From: Rotaria macrura
Lineage: Eukaryota > Rotifera > Eurotatoria > Philodinida > Philodinidae
Length of the DNA: 64,000 nt
NCBI GenBank assembly: GCA_900239685.1
Contig: OENT01000635.1
Span: 7,226 to 71,225, forward strand
Direction of reading: 5' to 3'
Part shown: positions 31,901 to 46,900 of the stretch, piece after piece
Position numbering within the stretch: the first letter of the stretch is position 1
Layout: every line of letters starts with the position of its first letter
Made by a program: the position numbers and the translations under genes
The notes under the pieces: generated by a model
What the model was told of the DNA's origin: nothing
What the model saw: only the letters and a program-made list of their open reading frames with translations
The model's database searches: none

Positions 31901-34900
31901 TTCATTGTCAGTCAAGAACAATTAATTGTCGATGAACATCATTTATCAACTGAAGAAGATATAGACGCACATCGAACCGAAAGTCTTTCATCATGCACTC
32001 AATTCGATAAACCATTCCTTGGTTCTGACATAGAAAGTAATGTTTCATCAATTCAAAGACAACTTGACAATGAAACGACGCATATACCATCAAATATTAC
32101 TGGTGATATTCACAATCAGACTATGTTTAATGAAAATGCAAGTATAAAATTACCATCAAATTCTCAGATCGAAATCATCCATCAAACTTTACCAATGTCT
32201 ATTCAATCAACGTCACATATCGATAGAATTCCATCATGTATTACAGATTTCAACGTTCAAACAAGCATTCAATCGTCGACTCAAGATATAGCTCTGAATG
32301 AATTAGAATCATTAATTAATTCAACAATGCCTAAATCATCAGACTCAACTAGTAAGAACGATTCATTAACGAACATAGATCAAACATTAGTAGTTACTGA
32401 ATCTAAAGATGCAATTAGCAAAACTACTTCAGACGAGTACAACAACTATCGACAAACAACTGACATGAATTTAATTAATCAAATTACAACTTCTACATTC
32501 GATTCAACATATAAATCTGAACAATCGACAATAATCGCACCAACATCATTAAATTTTAATTTTATTGATATTGAACAAATAGATGAAGAAAAACCTCAAT
32601 CAGATTTCACCAAACTATACTATGAATTAAAAGAACGACAATATACTGAATCATTACAAATATTTGAACAAAATCAAGAAACATCGAATGATAATCATAA
32701 CAGTCAAGATAAATCGATTGATATGACATCTTTTTCATTGATTTCAAATTTACCTTCAAATGAATATCATCAAGTATTCGGTGTATGTGATGAAAGTAAA
32801 CATAAAGCCTATGATTTAACGCATTACATTGACCAAACTGCTCCAGTGAATATATCCGATTTGAATGAAACCTTGAGCAATGATCCGATTATTTCTAACA
32901 ATCAAAGAGACTTAATTCATGAACGTCTTGCAAATGATGTATCACATTTAGAATTAGATTTTCGATATTCCATGTTACTTAATCGACTCGATACTTTAAT
33001 AAAACCATTAGTTAATGTACAAATCTGTGTATCCAGTACAGAGAACGAATCAATCTCGTCCAAAATTGATGAAGAACGATGTCATTCAATCGAGACAAAT
33101 TCTACTAATAAGCAACTTTTCGTATCAAATATGGTTATCAATGAAAAAAAAGAGTCTTCGCTAAACGAACGAATATCAAAGGTCAACAAACAGATAGAAC
33201 AGCTTACTAAAACTATTCTGTTGACGATGACGAAAGAAATCTCTGAGCAAAATAAGTTGACAAGCACTTTTCTAGACGAACACAACGTAGAAGAAAAATA
33301 TTCCTTCAAATTAGTCGATGATATTTCTAAACTTGCTAGTAGCTCAAGTTTGACGACTGCTAACCAAGATATTTTTAATTCCAGTGATACAAAATTATTA
33401 ATCAACGACAATATTCAACAATCAATTTCAATAGCTCGTGATCAAATAACTTCTAATACGGAATCGACCATTGCAACATCAACAGAATTAGAAACAGAAG
33501 AAAATGGTCTGTCACAAAAAAATCAACTATCCGTAGGATCATTTGATGAAATTCAAAATCTTCTATCATCAACATTTGTATCGACTACATCTGATGGTGA
33601 AATGGCAAAGATATTAATGGAAAATCGAGAACAAGTAGTTGATCATACACATACAAAAATGAAACTGACACATGAACATGTAGGTGAAAACCAAAACGAA
33701 AGTATTATGTCCGATGACAATTCAGATTCTGATCGAATTCGAAACGCAGTTCCTACATCTGTTAATTATTCTTCAGTTGATCAAACATTCATTCATGAAC
33801 ATAGAAAAATAGACGAATTCAAAATTAAATATACACGCCAAGAATGTCATTTTATCTATGATGATTATCCATGGTATTCAAATTATTATACAATAGCGGA
33901 TGCCGAGATTAACTTTGCTCGGCTAACTACAAAATTCAATTCCACCCATGAAGAAAAACCGCCGATTGGAACAGTGAACTTAGATTTTCAATTTTCTGAA
34001 CAAGTGCCGACTCATAATAACCAATTGCAACAAACATCCAATGATAACGATGCTGAATTTCACCTTGTACAACGACGTAAACGTATACCATCGTCCACAT
34101 CACATGCAAAAGAATTATTACCTTCTAGCACATCGATCACAGCATCACTAAGCACCGATATCGATCTTGTACCAGTGATTCTTCATGGCCATCCGACGTC
34201 ATCTATCGTTAGCTCTCCAATCGATTCACAAGTTTCCGATGTAGTTGGCAAGAAAAAATACAAGAAAAAGAAAAAAACCAAACAAGAAATCATATTGTTC
34301 GATGCACCTGAAATAATTACATCTGATCTTAACGAACAGAAGACGAAATTAATTCAATCTCAATCAACAGAAAGAGAACAGGGTCTACTAATTGATCAGA
34401 ATCTGACTAATCCAATCGTAAAACCTGAACATGAACAATTATATCAAACTTCGACCAATCTGTCAACCGAAATAACACCAGAAGTTATATGCTCATTGAT
34501 TACTTGCAGTACTAATGAATCCAAAGAAAAACCTGTTCAAAACAATGATTCAAGTTCTCCCCAACTTTCCCAATCGTATTCTACTCCAATTACAATATTT
34601 TCAGAAGACCACAAACATAATATTAGTCCGTTAAAGCAGTCATCATTTGGTGAAGAATCAATTCTGCAACCTTCATCTTCGTCAATAACGATCACAGCTA
34701 GTGACCTAGTCTCTCTAACATGCACAAAAGAAAAAATCAATCAACATATACATTCATCACTGAAACCTGAAGAAACCCCATCAACAGTAATAAATACTTC
34801 ACAAAACATTATCAATGAACTTCAAACACCAGTAATTAATATACCTGAAATTTCCTCAGCATCAAAGATTAGTATTAGTGAAACGAAATCGTCGAAGAAG

Positions 34901-37900
34901 AAAAAGAAAAAGTACGAGAAAGGTGAAAAAGACTCAAATCGTTCGTCTATTCAAGATATAAGTAATATAAAACAACAGTCAATCTATCAAGACAGTATTA
35001 CAGAATCTCCTGTCGTATTGCCACTCGCTTCTATACAAGATTCAACCATACAGACAGACTTAACATTGAAATCGAGTGCTGAAGAAAACAAAGTATTTCC
35101 ACAAACATCACGAGATTCAGAACAAGACGACGACAACAACAACGGAGAAGTCCAAGTTGCGCATCATCAGAAACATGCAGGAGGAATATCACCATCTAGC
35201 AAACGTCTACAAACATCATGTACGATGACGAGTGCTGAGCAACAAAAGATTAGTTCGAGCATTGATTCAAAACCTCTGATCACTGACGATCATCTTGATT
35301 CACCATCACAATCTGTCTTAGACACCACTTCAGCAACTAAAGGCAATCGAGATTCCAATAAAGAATGTAGGAAATCGGACGAGAAACAGTCTGATGCAGA
35401 TTTAAAAGATAACTCAAACACATTCCACGAAACAATAGTAGACGTAGAACGAGATCATCAACATCAAACACAATCGATGGATCGAGCCGATACTATGGTA
35501 AACACAGATGTACGATCGTCCGAATCAATAGGAACAACGGTGATCACTAATCTTGAAGAGGAGCAATCATTACCTATCGTTTTGACCGATAACACATCAT
35601 TGCAGATAAACCACGTGACGGAAAACACACTTACTGTACGCACGGTAGAATCAACCAGAAAAGAACAATATGGCGACATAGACAAATTAACAAACATTAC
35701 TTTACAGCACACAGTCAATGAAGCAGAAAGACAACAAATGAATACAGTGGACGAGCAGATTGAAAAAAACAAGAGAAAAACAGATACGCAATACGGGTCA
35801 AAAAAAGCATCTACTGATTCGACATCTTCATATAACGCCTCTTCTATTGCCGACACAAACGCTTCTACACTACAATCTACTACTCCAGCGATGAACGATC
35901 ATCTTGAACAAAAACCAAAGTATCAAGAAAGCATAGTAACTGGAACATTTCAGACCATCTACGACGATTATCCTTGGTACCTAATCCACTACCTTATTGC
36001 TGACGCCGAGAAACTCATGCCCCTATCACCTTCATCATTCACGAAACTCGAACAAACAAAGCCGACAGCCACATCTCAGATATACACTCACTCTCAACAA
36101 AACCTACAAACAAACAATACATATGTATCGGAGGAAACACTCGATCAAGATAACGAAGGATACAGAGTTGTACAAAAACGTAAACGCATACCTTCATCCA
36201 CAGCAAATGACAAAGCACCTTCCTCACCATCCACGATAATGACAACATCCCTAGACTCAGATATCGATCTGGTACCAGTAATTCTTCACGGACATCCAGC
36301 GACGTCAACCGTCACATCTTCGATCGCTTCACGAGTTATCGATTCTCCTGCTAAGAAAACGGAAAAGAAGCAGAAGAGGAAGAAGAAGCAACACGCAGAG
36401 GTGATCTTTTACGATGCACCTGCGATAGCCACAACCGACGAACATGAACAGAAAGCCGAAATGGCTAAACCAACATTGGAAAAACAACGGGAAAACATTC
36501 AAGTAGTGGAATCATCTGGTGCAGATTCGCCAACTCAAACTTTAAAGGAAAAAATGCAACGAAAACGAGACCTTCCGTCAATATCAGCTAAGGGATCTCC
36601 TGATGAACTCATAGAATCAGCCAATGAAAGTAAAAGATTAGAAGCAACGGACGCCGTATTGAAATTATCCTCGGTCAATGCAACAGCCTTAAAATACGAC
36701 GAACCAGTTAAGGCGACACAGATAGAACCTCTCACACACTTCAACAATACGATACTATCCTCATCATTAATTATTACAACAGATGTCTCTGAACAGGTAA
36801 ATTTGATCACAGAGGTGAACCCCGATGGAAAGGATATCGACGAATTCCAACTCGTACAACGGCGCAAGCGCGTACCTTCATCGACATCACATGACAAAGC
36901 TCCATCGTTATCTTCAATGTCAACGAACATATCGCTTAGCGACGATATCGATCTCGTACCAGTGGTTCTTCACGGGCATCCTACTTCATCCAATGTTCAG
37001 GCACCTGTTGCTACGCAAGCTGTCCATACCCCTGCCGAAAAAAATGAAAAGAAGAAAAAGAAGCAACGCCAAGACGTGATATTGTTCGATGCTCCTGAAT
37101 CAGCCGCATCCGATATACAACATAAGCAGAAAGCCGATATCGTTCAAACTGTTTCAGTAGAACAACCAGAAAACATTCAATCAGTACAAACATCAGGTGC
37201 GCATTCGTCAAGTAAGACTACAAGAGAAAACATTGAACTCAAAGAAGACTTACCGTCAATATCGGTTACAAAATCTCCTGATGAACTGATAGAATCAGCC
37301 GATCACAATAAGATAGTAGAAGGAACCGATACTTTGTTGGAGTCATCCACTCTCAATGCTACGACTTTAACATGGAATGTGCTGACTCCAACAACACAGA
37401 TTGAGCCATTCATTCCTGGAAACACAACTATACTGTCTTCATCACTTATGCCAACTACAAATGTGTCTGAACCTGTTGTGTCGAGAACAGAGGCGAACCA
37501 AGACGCAGAAGATACCGAGGAGTTCCGACTCGTCCAACGACGGAAACGAGTACTCTCATCCACATCACATGAGAAAGTTCTACCATCACCGTCAATGTCA
37601 ACGAGCACATCACTTAGCGCAGATATCGATCTTGAACCAGTGGTTCTTCACGGGCATCCTACGTCATCCAATGTTCAGGCACCTCTCACTACGCAAGCTG
37701 TTGATTCTGCTGAAAAGAAAACGAAGAAGAAGAAGAAGAAGAAGCAACATAAAGAGGAGATCATGTTCGATGCACCTTCGATGATTGCTTCTGATTTGAT
37801 AAACTCGAAAATTGATGTCGCCAAATCTCTTTCGAAGGAAGCCGAAGGAAGGATTGAAAATATACAATCTTCGAAAATCGTTGCAACTACTAAAAGTTCA

Positions 37901-40900
37901 AATGAAAATTTCGAACGGAATGCGATAGTTTCAACAAAATCGGTTACTCAGTATTCTAATACAAAGGTAGAAGTAGCCAATCAAAAGAAGACAGGGCATG
38001 TAAATGGGAGTTCGCACGTGCCCTATGGTATTGTTCCAACAGCTTCAGAAGAAGTTGAAGCTACTGCAAGAAAGTCGAACCAAAAAGAGAGTGCCGCAGG
38101 GTCGACTGCACAATATTCATTACCATCCACAACGATCAAAGTTTCTGGAGACAGACGTCCACCAACATCCAAATTAGAGGAAGATGACGACAACGAAGGC
38201 TTTCAAACCGTACACTATCATAAAAAGACCCTTTCAATAAAACCCAACGAGGCTAACCAATCTAGATCAAAAACTACGTTAGAAGCCGTGGCATCTAGTG
38301 ATTCTAATATAAAAGTTGCTGCTGCTGATGCACAACAAAAGATCATTTCATCTTCGGCTACTGTGTCTGATGACATAACACGTACGTTAAAGAAAAAGAA
38401 CAAGGACAAAAAAACTAAGAAGGATACAACGACTCTGATTCCTGTAGATTCGGACGAGGCGCACCGACGAACAAGAAAAGAAGAAAACGTGAGTGAATCT
38501 TTCGGTGAATCATCGCTGTCAGTGACAGAAGTATTATCAGTAACGAAAAGCGACAAAAAAGAGAAGATTCCTATACAAGCATCTCAATCTTCTGAACATG
38601 ACGACGACGACAATGAGGGATTCCAAGTTGTACATCATCATAAACATAGGACGGGATCATCAAGATCTGGTAAAGGTGGACAAAGATCATTGGTGATGAT
38701 AAGTACGAAGCGAAAAAATGTTGGTGATGACATAGATCTGAAGCCTGTAGTGTTCCGAAGTCATCCTGGTTCAGCAGATGTAGTCGATCACCATGCAAAA
38801 TTAACCAGTGATGAATTTTCAAACTCGACGATTACATCTAGGAACGAAGGTGAGAAGATCTATCGGTCAAATGTTAAAAACGACAGAGGACAAGTAACTA
38901 ACACCTGCAAAGGAAGGATCAGAAAAGTAGAAAAAAGTCATAATGAAGAAACCAGCGTGACAAGAAAAGCAGATGTCACTTTTAAAAGTAATAATCAAGT
39001 ATTTGGATCAATCGAAGTATTTAAAAAACCAGATCATGAGCAAGTAGAACCGATTGATGCACCTTCAGTAGAAAAACTTTTAACCCCAGTTGTAATTGAC
39101 GATATCATCTCATCGAAAAAAGGCGACTTTGAATTAAATACTAACAAGATAAACACATCAGAATCTCCTAATGAGGAAAAAGATTTTGAACAGAAGAGAA
39201 TTCAGATAACTCAAAGTGAACCTGAAAGTATTCTAGTCGCTAAAACCTTTAATAATGAATTGAAGAAACCGCAAAACCAAATGATACTCGATAAGCCGCC
39301 ACACTCACGATTGCATGAAGAACCGATTAAACAGGAAGCCACAGCAACAAGATCCAATAACGCATCAATAGTTCCCCAAAACACAACGGATACTCTTCCT
39401 GGAAAAACGAAATATCAGAAAACAATTACGGCTCCTTCATTTTCTATAATATACGACGAACATCCGTGGTACACCATGCATTATTCAATTCTTGATGCAG
39501 AAAAAACGCTTGCTAGATTACAAGGTCAATACACTTCAAAAACCATCAAACAGCAGTCACCTTCAATAGAAAAACCAGCAGACATCGAACATGAGAGACC
39601 AAAACAGCTCAGTCAACAACCCGCAAACGTACAGTCCAATGATGAAATAGACACCGACGACTTCCGACTTATACAACGACGTAAACGGATACCTTCATCA
39701 ACAACACATGACAAAGTACCGTCCACGTCTTCAGGCGTCATAGCAACGTCCCTAAGTTCGAATATCGATCTTGTCCCAGTCATACTTCATGGAAACTCCA
39801 CGGCAACGGCCGCTCCCTCGTCAATCGTTACGCACATTCAAGCACCAGCCACTGAAAAAAAGAAGAAGAAGAAAACGAAGAAGCACGACGTCGAAGACAT
39901 TCTGTTCGATGCACCTACCATCGTGACTTCTAGTAATGACAGGCAACCGCATCCACTCGCAACTCCACCAGTAGAAGAACATCATACGGTGGGAACTTTA
40001 GCATCGACTAGCACGACTTCATTAACTGCTGAGTCAGAAAATGATCTTCAAGTTAATTTGCAGCTAACGTCAACCTCGCTGTCAGCTAGTGCTGCCGAGT
40101 TTAAACCATCAACCAGTGAAATGACAACAGTTACGACCAGTGATATTCCCGACGACTCTCTTCCAATCAATCTAACAGTCACAGAGAATATTAAACTTAT
40201 CATAGCGGAGACTGAACAAATACCAATGCTTGTAGTTTCTAATGCGCAATATTCATCGGGTCTCATAGCAACAGCCATTCAAGAACAGAATCAACTGATA
40301 GCGTCTACACAAGAAGAAGATGATGATTTAGAGAAAGAAGGATTCCAACTAGTTCAACGCCGTAAGCGAATACCTTCATCCACATCATCACATGACAAAG
40401 TACCTGCTGCATCTTTATCGACCATGACAACGTCGCTCAGTTCCGATATCGATCTTGTCCCAGTCATACTTCATGGAAACTCCACGGCAACGACCGCTCC
40501 CTCGTCAATCGTTACGCACATTCAAGCACCAGCTACTGAGAAAAAGAACAAGAAGAAGAAGAAGCACGATGTCGAAGACACTCTGTTTGATGCACCTGCC
40601 ATTGAGAAATCTGATAATGAGAGGGATCCTCTCGTAGTGGCATCTCCATCACCAGAGGAACAGCATACGGTGGGAACTTTAGCATCGACTAGCACGACTT
40701 CATTAACTGCTGAGTCAGTTAATGATCTTCAAGTTAATTTGCAGCTTACATCCACCTCGCTGTCAGCTAGTGCTGCCGAGTTTAAACCATCAACCAGNNN
40801 NNNNNNNNNNNNNNNNNNNNNNNNNNNNNNNNNNNNNNNNNNNNNNNNNNNNNNNNNNNNNNNNNNNNNNNNNNNNNNNNNNNNNNNNNNNNNNNNNNNN

Positions 40901-43900
40901 NNNNNNNNNNNNNNNNNNNNNNNNNNNNNNNNNNNNNNNNNNNNNNNNNNNNNNNNNNNNNNNNNNNNNNNNNNNNNNNNNNNNNNNNNNNNNNNNNNNN
41001 NNNNNNNNNNNNNNNNNNNNNNNNNNNNNNNNNNNNNNNNNNNNNNNNNNGAAATGACAACAGTTACGACCAGTGATATTCCCGACGACTCTCTTCCAAT
41101 CAATCTAACAGTCACAGAGAATATTAAACTTATCACAGCGGAGACTGAACAAGTACGAATGCTTGTAGTTTCTACTGCGCAATATTCATCGGGTCTCATA
41201 GCAACAGCCATTCAAGAACAGAGTCAAGATATGGCATCTAAACAAGAAGAAGATGATGATTTAGAGAAAGAAGGATTCCAACTAGTTCAACGACGTAAAC
41301 GAATACCATCATTCACAACATCACATGACAAACTACCGTCGTCGTCTTCAGGCACCATAACAACTTCGATAAGTTCGGATATCGATCTTGTCCCGTTTAT
41401 ACTTCATGGAAACTCCACTGCGTCGATCGTTCCCTTGTCAATCGTTACACACATTCAAGCACCAGCTACTGAGAAAAAGAAAAAGAAGAAGAAGAAGCAC
41501 GATGTCGAAGACACTCTATTCGATGCACCTGCTATTGAGACATCTGATAATGACAGGCAACCTCTCGTAGTCGCATCTCCATCATCAGAAGAACATCTTA
41601 CGGTGGGAGCTTTAGCATCGACTAGCACGGCTTCATTAAATGCTGAGTCAGTTAACGATCTTCAAGTTAATTTGCAGCCTACATCCACTTCGTTGTCAGC
41701 TAGTGCTGCCGAGTTTAAACCATCAACCAGTGAATTGACAACAGTTACGACAAGTGATATTTCCGACGGCTCTCTTCCAATCAATCTAACTGTCACAGAG
41801 AATATTCAACTTATCACAACGAAGACTGAACAATCACCAATGTCTGTAGTTTCTATAGCACTTTATCCATCAGGTCTCACTGGAACGGCTCTTCAGGAAC
41901 AGAATCGACTGACGGTACACACACAAGTAGAAGTTATCCCGTTGAATGTATCTAATATGGACGTACCCATTTCACACAAACCGGGAGTTGATATTTTTGT
42001 TTCTCTTTCTGGCGAAAAGGAAGCATGTGGTTCAAGAGTTGAGTTGACTGCAGAAGTTTCGACTCCCATGTATGTAAGTGAGAATCTCGAAGACACACGA
42101 ACAGCACTGTCACAACCGATATGTACGGATACTGAAGAATCAGGTGATGTTGCTGTACAAATGAGCACAGTGACCAGAGTCAATGCTTCGGATCACACGA
42201 AAAATGTTGTTTCAACAGCTGTCCAAGAGGCTCGACTGATGGGAGTGTCGTTGAAGGATGAAGTTATCAATGTGCAACCAAGCTTACAATCTTCATTATC
42301 GTCCATGGACATAATTGGCTCTGAAGAAAGCGACGCTGTAGGACAGTCTCAATGCGAAAAAGGAGATATTAATCAAGGCTCTGAGACCGTAGACTTTCAT
42401 CAAGATGTTCTGTCAATGACGGCTAACGTCAATAAGGAATGTAGCACAAAACCTATTTCAAAGTATGTTGAAGTTCCTAATTCTTATGTTAGACTGCCAG
42501 TAGTTGATGCAAAGGAAAACGGTATGTCCTCAGCTGCCACAACTTCTGACAACACGACTAGCTCAAAGAAAAAGAATAAGCACAAGAAAAGTAAGAAGGA
42601 TGTAGATCCCGTGTCACCTGCTGATTTCAGCAACGTCGATTTACGAACAACAAAAAACGAAATTGTTTCCGAATCGCTGGGAGGAGTATCGCTGTATTCG
42701 AAAACAACTTCAATAGTAACTTCAATTGGTGAAGAAGAGAAGACGCGTACGCAGATACTCCAATCTGCGGAAGAAGTAGGTGAAAATGAAGGATGTCAAG
42801 TTGTACGTCATCGTGAACTTCGGACAGACGCATCACGAGCTGGTAATGATGCACAAATTTCGCCGACAAATGGTTATCATGAGTTGTCTGGCACGGTCGT
42901 TTCAAAGGCTAATTCGAAGAATGATATATTGAAAACGGTTACTACTAAATCGAACGAAGCGAGAATTGATGAGATGAAAATCAAGGAAGATACTGCTGCA
43001 CAAGAAATGGCAAGTCGAGAATCATCGGATCTGTTGGAAGATGTATCATTAATTACAAAACAACCGAAGGTATCACGGGACTCCGGTGCACAGGTCATTG
43101 AATCAATCGTTAAAGTTCACATTGATGATAACAATGTAGAGACATGCGTGGTTTTCAGCGATTTGGCTCCCCACGCGGCTGATTCTGCATCTAGCTTACA
43201 TGATATAACAAACAAGAATGAAGCGATCACCGAAAATTCGATTGAACTCAGTACTGACACTGATAATCGAAAGGATTCGCCACGAACGAAGCAAAAAGTG
43301 CAGTCATCGGAAGCATTGGTAAGTAAATCATTTTTACTTCAGATCAGACTGTTCATTAGTTATCATTTTATAGTTAGAACCATCAACAGAAAAGGAAGGG
43401 AACCTTCGGGGTACACTAGATTCACTTGAATCGAACGTTACAGGAACATCAATATCAGAATGGGACGTTTCCAGAAAAACACATGTCGTAGTTGAAACTT
43501 CGTCAAATTTACTTGATAAATCGATGCTTGAGATCCTTCAACAGAAGTATTTGGATGACGACAAAACACAACGAACATTGTTTGAAACTGAAAAAGAAAC
43601 TTATGATCACACGCATGAAACGATTTTACTAACCAAAGAGCATGAAACTGCCGTTGCAGAACAGACTCACACTCAGTATAGCACTCCAAATGCATACCAA
43701 TCTGAACTTACTGCTGCTATGTCTCAACCTATTTGTTTTGATCAAAGTTCAATCAGTGATTATAGAGAAGAAACTCAAGTCAAGAAAAAAACTGAATTTC
43801 TAAATCTTCAAGTAAATTATGATGATAATCCTTGGTATTCAAGTTATTACGCAATCATTGATGCTGAAGTAAATGCATCTCGTTTAAATAAACGAACAAA

Positions 43901-46900
43901 TATTGTGAGTGAAAAGAAAATCTCTTCAACAATAACCGAATTAGAATATTCATCTCATGAACAAATCTCGATCAAGGCTCACACATCAAACAAAGAAACG
44001 AATAGAGATGATAATCAAGACAAATTTCCCATCGAGCAAAATTGCAGACAACTATCTTCAGCAACATTACATCCAAAAGTATTATCGTCTACGACCATCT
44101 CGTCGATGACAGCAGCACTTACTGCCGATACTGATCTCGTACCAGTATTGTTGCATAGTCACATAAGTTCACCAACCGTTCCTTCACCGCTACCTACAGA
44201 AACCCCAGATGTTTCTACCAAGAAAAAGCATAAGAAAAAGAAGAGAGTAAAAGAAGTAATCCTCTTACTCAATACACCAGAGACGATTGTATCTGATTCA
44301 AATGAGCAGATGGTTGATGTCGTACACGTGCGACCAGCAGAGCAAAAATCACCACAACAACATGAAAAGATTCAAATAAATAAATCCATTATAATCGATC
44401 AATTGATAAATGAAGAAAATAAACAAGCACATTCAACGTCGACTATGATCTCCGTCAAACAAAAGTCACCAGTATCATCAACATTCATTACTGCGAATGC
44501 TGATGAATCGAAGCAAACAACCAGTAAAAAGAAGAAGGTGGCAAAGAGTCATGTTCCATCAGTGTCATCGACCGCTGATAAAGAAACTACCAAAGAAAAG
44601 AAAGCCCATTCTCAATCAGCTAAATCACAATCGATTGAGAAGCAATCGAATCTCCAGACTTCACCACCGCTTCAAAAGACAATTGAAATATCCACTCGTA
44701 CTAAAGTTACTTCACAACGATCAGAAGAAAATGCAGAAGATGATGATGATAATGATGGATTTCAAGTAGTACATTATCATAAACGAATACTGTCTGTGAA
44801 AACACCTGAAAAAAGTCCATCGATATCGTCACCTACTTCTAAAGAAAGTCGCTTTTCTTTTATCAATCTAAAGAAATCATCCAGTCTTGAATATGACAGT
44901 TTACTCACGCCAGCAGCTTCTCCCAACGAAAGTATATTACCAAAGAAGAAGAAAAATAGACGAAAAAGGCACAAAAGAACAGTAACCACTTCATCCAGTA
45001 TTGTTTCGAGTACTGGCGAGCAACAAAAATCTCATGAAGAGAGTGTTACACAGTTGCCAATATCATCTTCGTCGTCTCCCACTGAAAGTTCAAGTACATC
45101 ATCAAAGCCAATATCAACACCAACAGGTCGAGCCATGGCAATCGTTCAAAAACGTTCTCCGTCTTCTGAAGAAGAACAAGAAGATAATGAAGGATTTCAA
45201 GTTGTACGCTATCGTAAACATGTGCCTTCAGTCGTACGATCTCGACAGATTCCACCAGCACCACCATCATCAAAGCATGGCTATGGACAAAATATACGTC
45301 ACAAGTTTGATGTCAAACCCTTAACCACTGTCGGACGTTACGATTCAACATCCCGATCGATTCCTCGTACAAACACAAGCAGTAAAAGTTTGTCAAACAA
45401 CAACAACAAACCATATAAAGATCTGACGTCGATGTCTAATACGGTACCTCGATCAGCATCAAGTGAAGTATTTAGTATCACAACAAGTAACACCAATCAC
45501 AGTATTCGAACATCTCAACACATTCAACAAAAAGCAAAACCAATCCTTGAAAAATATCAGCCAACATCAACGGATCCAAATTGTAAAATGATACCTAGCC
45601 CCAAACCTAAATTAGATCAATTCAATCCTAGCCAATCATCAATGAAACAAACCGTTAGACAAGATCATGTATCAACAAAACCCGAGATCAAAACATCAAC
45701 TGACACTACTACTAAGAACACAGTTTTGAAGACTACTACTACTACTACTACTACTACGAACATTCAAAAGTCTTCATCTACGAAAGCTGACAATGACGGA
45801 TTTCAAGTGGTACACCATCAGAAACACAAAACGTCACCAATAACAATACAAGAGCCGAAGTTTTCTACTACTTTTGATCAAAGTTTCACATTCACCGAAG
45901 TGTCAACAAACATTGTGTCGCCATCATCTTCTACTACTACTATACAAACGTCGAAAAAACTGAAAGAACATTCTCCACCATCAGCAACAATCAATAATGT
46001 TATCATTCCAGAAATTCAAGATAAAAAACCAAAAAACAACCTTGAACAAGTTTTTCAGCTGAAAACTATAGTTTCAAATGATATTCCTACAACATCACAG
46101 CATGAATCAATCTCAGTTAGTAGCTCTCCATCGAAAACTCTTACTTCACATATTGACGAACAAGTAGATTCAAAAAATAATGCTGAAATTCAAATTCAAT
46201 CAATAATCATTCATCAAGAAATATGTGCATCATCGAACAAACATACTAATGAGACCGATGATCTTATGAAAACAGAGACAATAAAATCCGATGTTCAATG
46301 TCAACATACCAATCAATCGCATGAAGTAACAAGCAACGATGTTCAAATTTTATCATCAATTAAAAATATAAACGATGAACAAATAAGAACATTGTCGAAT
46401 GAAAAATCTTCAAAACGAACGAAGAAAAAACAACATACTGATATAAAAATAGACGATAAAAATCTATTAATATCTTCAAGCAGTACTACACCCATGAATA
46501 CAGAAGTTGATGATCATGAAATAAAATCAGATCTAGTAACAGTTCAAAAATCGAAAAAAATTGACACAACAACTGACTTGTTCACATTAAAGAATAATGA
46601 AATGGAAGTCTCATGCACGAAAACGGAAATCATTTCTCATCAAAGTACAAAAACGATCTCTTCAACCTCGTCCAAAACTGCAACTAATGAAATATTCATT
46701 TCTTCTCAGTCACAAGCAAGCCATTTAATTCAAGATAGAATATCTAATGAAGAAACAAGTAGTAAATTAGATTTATTTTTACCTACATATATTCGAGAGC
46801 AACTAAATGAATATCAAACAAATTTATCATCAATAGAAAAGTCGAATATGACTTCAACAATAACAAATTCCTCTGATATGAATCAAAAGAAAAAAATACG

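Larger units (their letters stand above)
33847..43890 (+). repeat. Module A of the giant protein: four copies of the DDYPWY motif
   Basis: Copies are at about 33847-33926 (FIYDDYPWYSNYYTIADAE), 35947-36020 (IYDDYPWYLIHYLIADAE), 39439-39520 (IYDEHPWYTMHYSILDAE) and 43807-43890 (NYDDNPWYSSYYAIIDAE). The pattern Y-D-D/E-x-P-W-Y-x-x-x-Y-x-I-x-D-A-E is strictly spaced while the flanks are not conserved, so selection acts on the motif. In each case a full module B follows about 125-210 nt later. I know no named domain with this pattern. Confidence 0.85.
34051..45840 (+). repeat. Module B of the giant protein: GFQ-V-RRKR / DIDLVPV / poly-K / FDAP
   Basis: Full copies (about 90 residues) are at 34051-34312, 36149-36423, 36834-37096, 37511-37777, 39650-39916, 40321-40597, 41252-41530 and, diverged, 44010-44285; 38600-38790 keeps the first two blocks. 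The order is an acidic lead-in, EGFQLVQRRKRIPSSTSHDK, about 15 Ser/Thr residues, SSDIDLVPVILHG, a linker, a run of 5-8 Lys, then ILFDAP. Reduced copies with only the first block (DNEGFQVVHHHKH) are near 35140, 38180, 42780, 44740, 45170 and 45785. RRKRxPSS resembles a basophilic kinase site, which is inference. Confidence 0.85.

Noticed and set aside
35464-35856. Long minus-strand frames opposite the giant gene (also 36535-36930, 37303-37608, 40729-41211)
   Set aside because: They are antisense shadows of a repetitive Ser/Thr-rich coding exon.
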